Shown: positions 59,044 to 64,000 of the stretch, in pieces
Position numbering within the stretch: the stretch's first letter is position 1
Layout: each line of letters opens with the position of its first letter
Source of the DNA: Mycolicibacterium sp. S2-37
GTDB taxonomy: Bacteria > Actinomycetota > Actinomycetes > Mycobacteriales > Mycobacteriaceae
Reading direction: 5' to 3'
NCBI RefSeq assembly: GCF_017352375.1
Contig: NZ_JAFEVR010000004.1
Coordinates: 124,001-188,000 of the forward strand
Length of the DNA: 64,000 nt
The notes under the pieces: model-generated
Database searches by the model: none
What the model was told of the DNA's origin: nothing
What the model saw: the letters and a program-made list of their open reading frames with translations, nothing else
Made by a program: the position numbers and the translations under genes

Positions 59044-60017
59044 AGATCATGACAGCGTTGTTCGGACCCACGGATGCGGTCGAACGGGCGGCCCTTCTGC
59101 GCGAAGCCGGCGCGTCCGGCGTGTTCACCTTCGAGGGTCCGTTCGACGTGTTCACCCCGTTGGTCCTCGCGTCCGCGGTGAAGGGTCTGGACGTCATGTC
59201 CAACGTCGCAATCGCGTTCCCCCGCAACCCGATTCAACTGGCCCATCAGGCCAACGACCTCCAGCTGCTCACCGAAGGCCGTTTCATCCTCGGATTGGGC
59301 ACGCAGGTGCGGGCACAGATCGAGAAGCGCTACGGCGTCGGCTTCGACCGTCCGGTCGCCCGGATGAAGGAGATGGTCGGGGCGCTGCGGGCGATTTTCG
59401 CCACGTGGAACGACGGTGAACGCCTGGACTTCCGCGGTGAGTACTTCCGTCACACCTTGATGACGCCGACGTTCAACCCGGGGCCCAATCCGTTCGGTCC
59501 GCCACCGATCTATCTGGGCGCTCTGGGGCCGCGGCTGACCCGGGCCACCGCGGAGGTGGCCGACGGTCTGTTGGTGATGCCGTTCGGGTCGAAGCGGTTC
59601 CTGCACGACACGACGATGCCGGCAGTACGTGAGGGACTGGCCGCGTCGGGGCGCAGCGAGGACGATTTTGCGGTGGTACCCGAGGTCATCGTGTCCGTGG
59701 GTGCGGACCACACGTCGGCTCGGATGTTGTTGGCGTTCTACGGTTCCACCCCCGCGTACCGGCCGGTGCTGGATGCGCACGGCTGGGGCGATCTGCAACC
59801 CGAACTCAACGCGATGTCCAAGCAGGGCCGCTGGCAGGAGATGGCCACACTGATCGACGACGACATCCTGCACACCATCGCGGCGTGCGGTACACCGGCC
59901 GAGGTTGCCGAGCACATTCGCGACCGCGTCGACGGCGTGTCCGACCGGATCTGCCTGTATCAGCCGGGTCCGATCGCGGTCGACGCCCTCGCCGAGATCG
60001 TGGATGCGCTGGCCTGA
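59040..60017 (+). CDS. F420-dependent LLM-class oxidoreductase (MSMEG_2256-like)
   Basis: 325 residues of the luciferase-like F420 family. Typical segments are the N-terminal MKIMTALFGPTDAVERAALLREAGASGVF, VMSNVAIAFPRNPIQLAHQANDLQLLTEGRFILGLGTQV, and PPIYLGALGPRLTRATAEVADGLLVMPF. It likely reduces or oxidises a small organic substrate with F420. The ATG at 59040 overlaps the upstream stop by four bases; the longer frame is a shadow. It is followed after four bases by the PEP-phosphotransferase-like gene. Confidence 0.87.
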   Translation: MKIMTALFGPTDAVERAALLREAGASGVFTFEGPFDVFTPLVLASAVKGLDVMSNVAIAFPRNPIQLAHQANDLQLLTEGRFILGLGTQVRAQIEKRYGVGFDRPVARMKEMVGALRAIFATWNDGERLDFRGEYFRHTLMTPTFNPGPNPFGPPPIYLGALGPRLTRATAEVADGLLVMPFGSKRFLHDTTMPAVREGLAASGRSEDDFAVVPEVIVSVGADHTSARMLLAFYGSTPAYRPVLDAHGWGDLQPELNAMSKQGRWQEMATLIDDDILHTIAACGTPAEVAEHIRDRVDGVSDRICLYQPGPIAVDALAEIVDALA

Positions 60018-60021
60018 CGAC

Positions 60022-62403
60022 ATGGCACCGACGACGATCGAATTCGACGACATCACCGACGACCGCTTCGGCGGCAAAGCGGCCGGTCTCGCGGAGCTGC
60101 GGCGCCTCGGGATGGCTGTACCCGAGGGTTTCGTCATCGCGAACGCTTCCACACCGGGCCCGCTCGATGCCGCAGTGGCCCGATTCGCCCGGCTGACAGC
60201 CACCGGAGCCACTCCGGTGGCGGTCAGGTCCTCGGCAGTCGGGGAAGACGGCGCCGACCAGTCCTTCGCCGGCCAGTACGACACCGTGCTCGGCGTCGAC
60301 TCCGCCGACGGATTCGTTGCCGCCGTACAGAAATGCGCCGGTTCCGTGGGCTCGGAACGAGCGTCCTCCTACCGCGGTGACGCCGGCGCGGTCATGAACG
60401 TGGTCGTCCAGCAGATGGTGAACGCGCGGGCGGCGGGAGTGGTGTTCACCGCCGACCCCGCGACGGGGCGGCGCGATCTCATGGTGATCGACGCCATCGC
60501 CGGGCTCGGAGAAGCACTCGTCGACGGCTCCGCCTCTCCCGACCATCTCGTCCTCAACGCCGACGGCACCACCGCGCTGCACGAGGTGGGCGCACAGGCG
60601 GTGCTCTCACCCGACGATGCCGCCGCGATCCGCTCCGGCGCGCTGCGGGCCGCCCGGCACTGGTCCAGGCCGATGGATCTGGAATGGGCCATCGACCAGG
60701 CGGGCGCACTGTGGTGGCTACAGGCCCGGCCCATCACCACGCTGCCCGGCGACCTCAACGAGATGGACTCGCCGCTCGCCGGCGCCGACCACGTCTACAC
60801 CCGCTGCAACATCGGCGAGATGATGCCGGGTGCGTTCTGCCCGCTGACCGCATCGGTGTCGGGCTATGCCATCGACTATGCCATGCAGATGACGCAGGTG
60901 GTGGCGCGGGCTCAGCAGCGCTACGAGACGCCGTGGCTGCAGGTCGGCTACTTCTACGGCCACATGTTCCTCAACATGACCGAGGGCACGGCCCTGAGCT
61001 CGGGCATCCTGGGCAACTCCCTAGAGCAGTTCTCGATGTCCATCTGCGGCCGGGTGGTCGACGAGCTGGAACCCAAGCCGCCGCAACCCTTTCGCCGCAA
61101 GCTCGTCAACACGGTCCGGCTCACCTCCTACTCGCTGTTCGCCGGCCCGGCGATCCGCCGGCTCCAGAGCCAGATCGGCGGATTCCCGATCCCGAGCAGC
61201 GAGGACCCACGGCTGGTGCTGGCGCAGTTGGAGGCCGGGGTCGACCTCTACCGTGACGTCACACTCACCCACGTGCGGTCCTCATCCCGCGCTGCGGTGG
61301 CGGCCAACATCCTCGAGAGCTTCCTGGTACGCGACGCGGTCAAGAACGGCCGCAGCGCAGAGGAAGGCCAGGCCGAGGCGATCAGGCTGATGTCCGGGGC
61401 GGCCGACGTCGAGAGCGCAATGATGCTCGAGGAACTCGACGCCGTGGTACGCACGGTGGCCGCCGACGATGACGCCGCCGTGCGTTTCCTGTCGGCCACA
61501 CCGGAGGCGGCTGTCACCGAATTGCGGATGGCCACCGACCCCGGCGGTGCGGCGTTGCGCCGGTTCCTGAATCGCCACGGCCACCGGGGATACCGCGAAC
61601 TGTGCATGCGCGATCCCTCCTGGGCCGAGGATCCCGGCGGTCTGGGATCGATGATGCAGGTCATGCTGCGGGCGGCGCTCGATCCCGCCGATCGCGGTCC
61701 GACCCACGGACGGGCCGACACACCCCGTTCGCCGGCGATCAGATTCCTCGCCCGCCTGGCGCAGGGGGGCGCGCGCGGCCGCGAGGAGACGAAGTCCAAG
61801 ATGGCCCTGATGGCACACGCGCTCAAGCGCGGCTACCGCCATCTGGGCGAGGTGCTCACCCGCTCGGGCCGGCTACCGGACGCCGATCTGGTGTTCTTCT
61901 TCGATCGCGGCGAACTCCCCCGCGTCGTCGGCGACGAGGACATCGCCGAACTCGTGCAGCGCGCCGTCCAGCGACGCGAGGCACTGGCTTTCCAGGACGC
62001 GCTGGAGTTCGACGACGTGTCGGTCGGCCGGCCCAGGCCCGTCCTCGCCCCGCCGCCGAGCGTGATCGCCGACGGCCAGATCGCCGGTCGCCCCGCGAGC
62101 CGCGGAACGGTGGAAGGCGTTGTGCGAGTAGCCAGGTCGATCCGCGAAGCACTCGACGTGCAACGCGGAGAGATCCTGGTCGCACCCGTGACCGATGTCG
62201 GGTGGACGCCGTATTTCACCGTCATCGGCGCACTGGTCACCGACATCGGCAGCTCGGTGTCCCACGGCGCCGTGGTGGCACGTGAGTACGGCCTGCCCTG
62301 CGTCGTCAACACCCTGGTGGCAACCCAGGTGCTCAAGACCGGCGACCGGGTGCGGGTCGACGGTGACCGTGGCCTGGTCACCCGCCTGGATCAGCGCACC
62401 TGA
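60022..62403 (+). CDS. PEP synthase/rifampin phosphotransferase-like dikinase of unknown substrate
   Basis: 793 residues. The N-terminal ATP-grasp domain (about 1-250) has VAVRSSAVGEDGADQSFAGQYDT, VVFTADP and LEWAIDQAGALWWLQARPI. A variable helical middle domain (about 260-640) is followed by a swivelling PEP-utiliser domain. That domain carries GSSVSHGAVVAREYGLPCVV with predicted phosphohistidine His748. There is no C-terminal PEP/pyruvate barrel, so it is like rifampin phosphotransferase or phenylphosphate synthase rather than PpsA. The middle domain should bind the acceptor, which is unknown. It is the last gene of the TetR operon. Confidence 0.85.
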   Translation: MAPTTIEFDDITDDRFGGKAAGLAELRRLGMAVPEGFVIANASTPGPLDAAVARFARLTATGATPVAVRSSAVGEDGADQSFAGQYDTVLGVDSADGFVAAVQKCAGSVGSERASSYRGDAGAVMNVVVQQMVNARAAGVVFTADPATGRRDLMVIDAIAGLGEALVDGSASPDHLVLNADGTTALHEVGAQAVLSPDDAAAIRSGALRAARHWSRPMDLEWAIDQAGALWWLQARPITTLPGDLNEMDSPLAGADHVYTRCNIGEMMPGAFCPLTASVSGYAIDYAMQMTQVVARAQQRYETPWLQVGYFYGHMFLNMTEGTALSSGILGNSLEQFSMSICGRVVDELEPKPPQPFRRKLVNTVRLTSYSLFAGPAIRRLQSQIGGFPIPSSEDPRLVLAQLEAGVDLYRDVTLTHVRSSSRAAVAANILESFLVRDAVKNGRSAEEGQAEAIRLMSGAADVESAMMLEELDAVVRTVAADDDAAVRFLSATPEAAVTELRMATDPGGAALRRFLNRHGHRGYRELCMRDPSWAEDPGGLGSMMQVMLRAALDPADRGPTHGRADTPRSPAIRFLARLAQGGARGREETKSKMALMAHALKRGYRHLGEVLTRSGRLPDADLVFFFDRGELPRVVGDEDIAELVQRAVQRREALAFQDALEFDDVSVGRPRPVLAPPPSVIADGQIAGRPASRGTVEGVVRVARSIREALDVQRGEILVAPVTDVGWTPYFTVIGALVTDIGSSVSHGAVVAREYGLPCVVNTLVATQVLKTGDRVRVDGDRGLVTRLDQRT

Positions 62404-62998
62404 GCGCGCACCGAGCGGCGGTGAAGGTAGCGCGTTGCCTCGACGGCGACGCTGGTGAGGACCGCCAGCGCCATGCCCACCCCGATTCCGACGAACGTGT
62501 TGTCCTGGAACAGCGTGCCACCGGCATAGCCGGCGAAGATGGTGTACACGCTCCAGGCCGTACACGAAATCGCTGTGTAGCCGGCGAATGTGGGCCAGCC
62601 GAGCCGGGTCATGCCGGCAGTGAGCGTGACCAGATACCGGCCGACCGGAATGAAGCGGGAGGTGATGAGCACGTATCCGGCACGCGTTTCGAGTGCGGCG
62701 CCGAGCCAATCGTGGGTCTTGCGCCGCCTCGTTCCCGGCGGGAGGCTTCGGAGCACTCGGTCGGCCGTGAGGCGGCCGAGTCCGTAGGGCACCATATCGC
62801 CGAGGAAGGCGCCGAGCGCCGTGGCGGCGACGGCGGGCAGGAGCGCCGTCTGGCCGCTGGCCGCGTAGACACCGGCGACGACGATGACGGGTTCGCTCGG
62901 GATCGCTGGAAGGAACGAGTCGAGCAGCGACACCGAGATCAACACGAGGTACAGCCAGGGCGAGGAGACCAGTTCTTCGGCGAGCCGCAGCCAGTCGA

Positions 62999-63002
<4 letters not shown>
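62391..63002 (-). CDS. DedA-family membrane protein
   Basis: 203 residues, with five or so hydrophobic segments and the DedA signatures FLPAIPSEPVIVVAG (acidic residue in the first re-entrant motif) and SRFIPVGRYLVTLTAGM (arginine motif). DedA proteins are undecaprenyl-phosphate or phospholipid flippases. The ATG at 63002 overlaps the SnoaL-like stop by four bases, so the genes are coupled. Its 3' end overlaps the convergent PEP-phosphotransferase gene by 13 bases. Confidence 0.87.

Positions 63003-64000
<998 letters not shown>

Overview
The window is a piece of chromosome from a fast-growing mycobacterium (Mycolicibacterium-type). The evidence is very high GC, many GTG starts, four-base ATGA/GTGA gene overlaps, and several gene orders known from Mycobacterium tuberculosis: ribE/lprG-P55/ribD-rpe-rsmB-fmt, priA, metK-coaBC-rpoZ-gmk-mihF, pyrF-carB-carA-(Rv1382)-pyrC-pyrB-pyrR, and nusB-efp-pepQ-(Rv2536)-aroQ-aroB-aroK-aroC. 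No rRNA, tRNA, CRISPR array or insertion sequence was seen.

Layout. 1-2520: start of riboflavin synthase (edge), then the lipoprotein LprG and its partner exporter P55. 2522-6265: a lineage-specific insertion between P55 and ribD. It holds one small unknown ORF and a three-gene operon (PobA-like flavin hydroxylase, GriI/AroA'-type aldolase, GriH/AroB'-type synthase) whose promoter lies under an IdeR-type iron box. 6266-10279: ribD, rpe, rsmB, fmt. 10300-15684: accessory genes (LemA and DUF2207 proteins, a deleted sdaA remnant, an AraC regulator divergent from an aldo/keto reductase). 15718-19410: priA, a secreted acetamidase-like lipoprotein, a small membrane protein. 19429-25474: regulators (TetR, PucR, TetR), a GreA-like gene with an in-frame stop, SDR enzymes and a SOUL protein. 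25569-32283: a GGDEF-EAL protein, YhhN, a LipH-type esterase, a Baeyer-Villiger-type monooxygenase, an MFS transporter. 32376-46297: metK/coaBC/rpoZ/gmk/mihF and the complete pyrimidine operon with a PyrR-binding RNA loop. 46369-49987: serine hydrolase, FAD monooxygenase, luciferase-like monooxygenase. 49980-56178: nusB, efp, pepQ and the aro operon. 56251-62403: quinone oxidoreductase and a TetR-controlled three-gene operon with a PEP-synthase/rifampin-phosphotransferase-like enzyme. 62391-64000: DedA, SnoaL-like and FAD monooxygenase genes, the last cut by the window end.

How the genes work together. The most striking system is the iron-box operon. The aldolase and synthase are the pair that makes 3-amino-4-hydroxybenzoate in Streptomyces. 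The co-transcribed hydroxylase keeps every phenol- and carboxylate-binding residue of p-hydroxybenzoate hydroxylase, so it could convert that product (or 4-hydroxybenzoate) to a catechol. IdeR-type control suggests a small iron-binding aminocatechol made under iron starvation. Canonical AroB and AroQ are encoded in the same window, so the AroA'/AroB'-like pair is not needed for the shikimate pathway.

Two further patterns run through the window. Many genes carry a TANNNT -10 box about six bases before an ATG or GTG, which predicts leaderless transcripts. Six convergent gene pairs overlap tail-to-tail. All functions are read from sequence and recalled family knowledge; no search was run.
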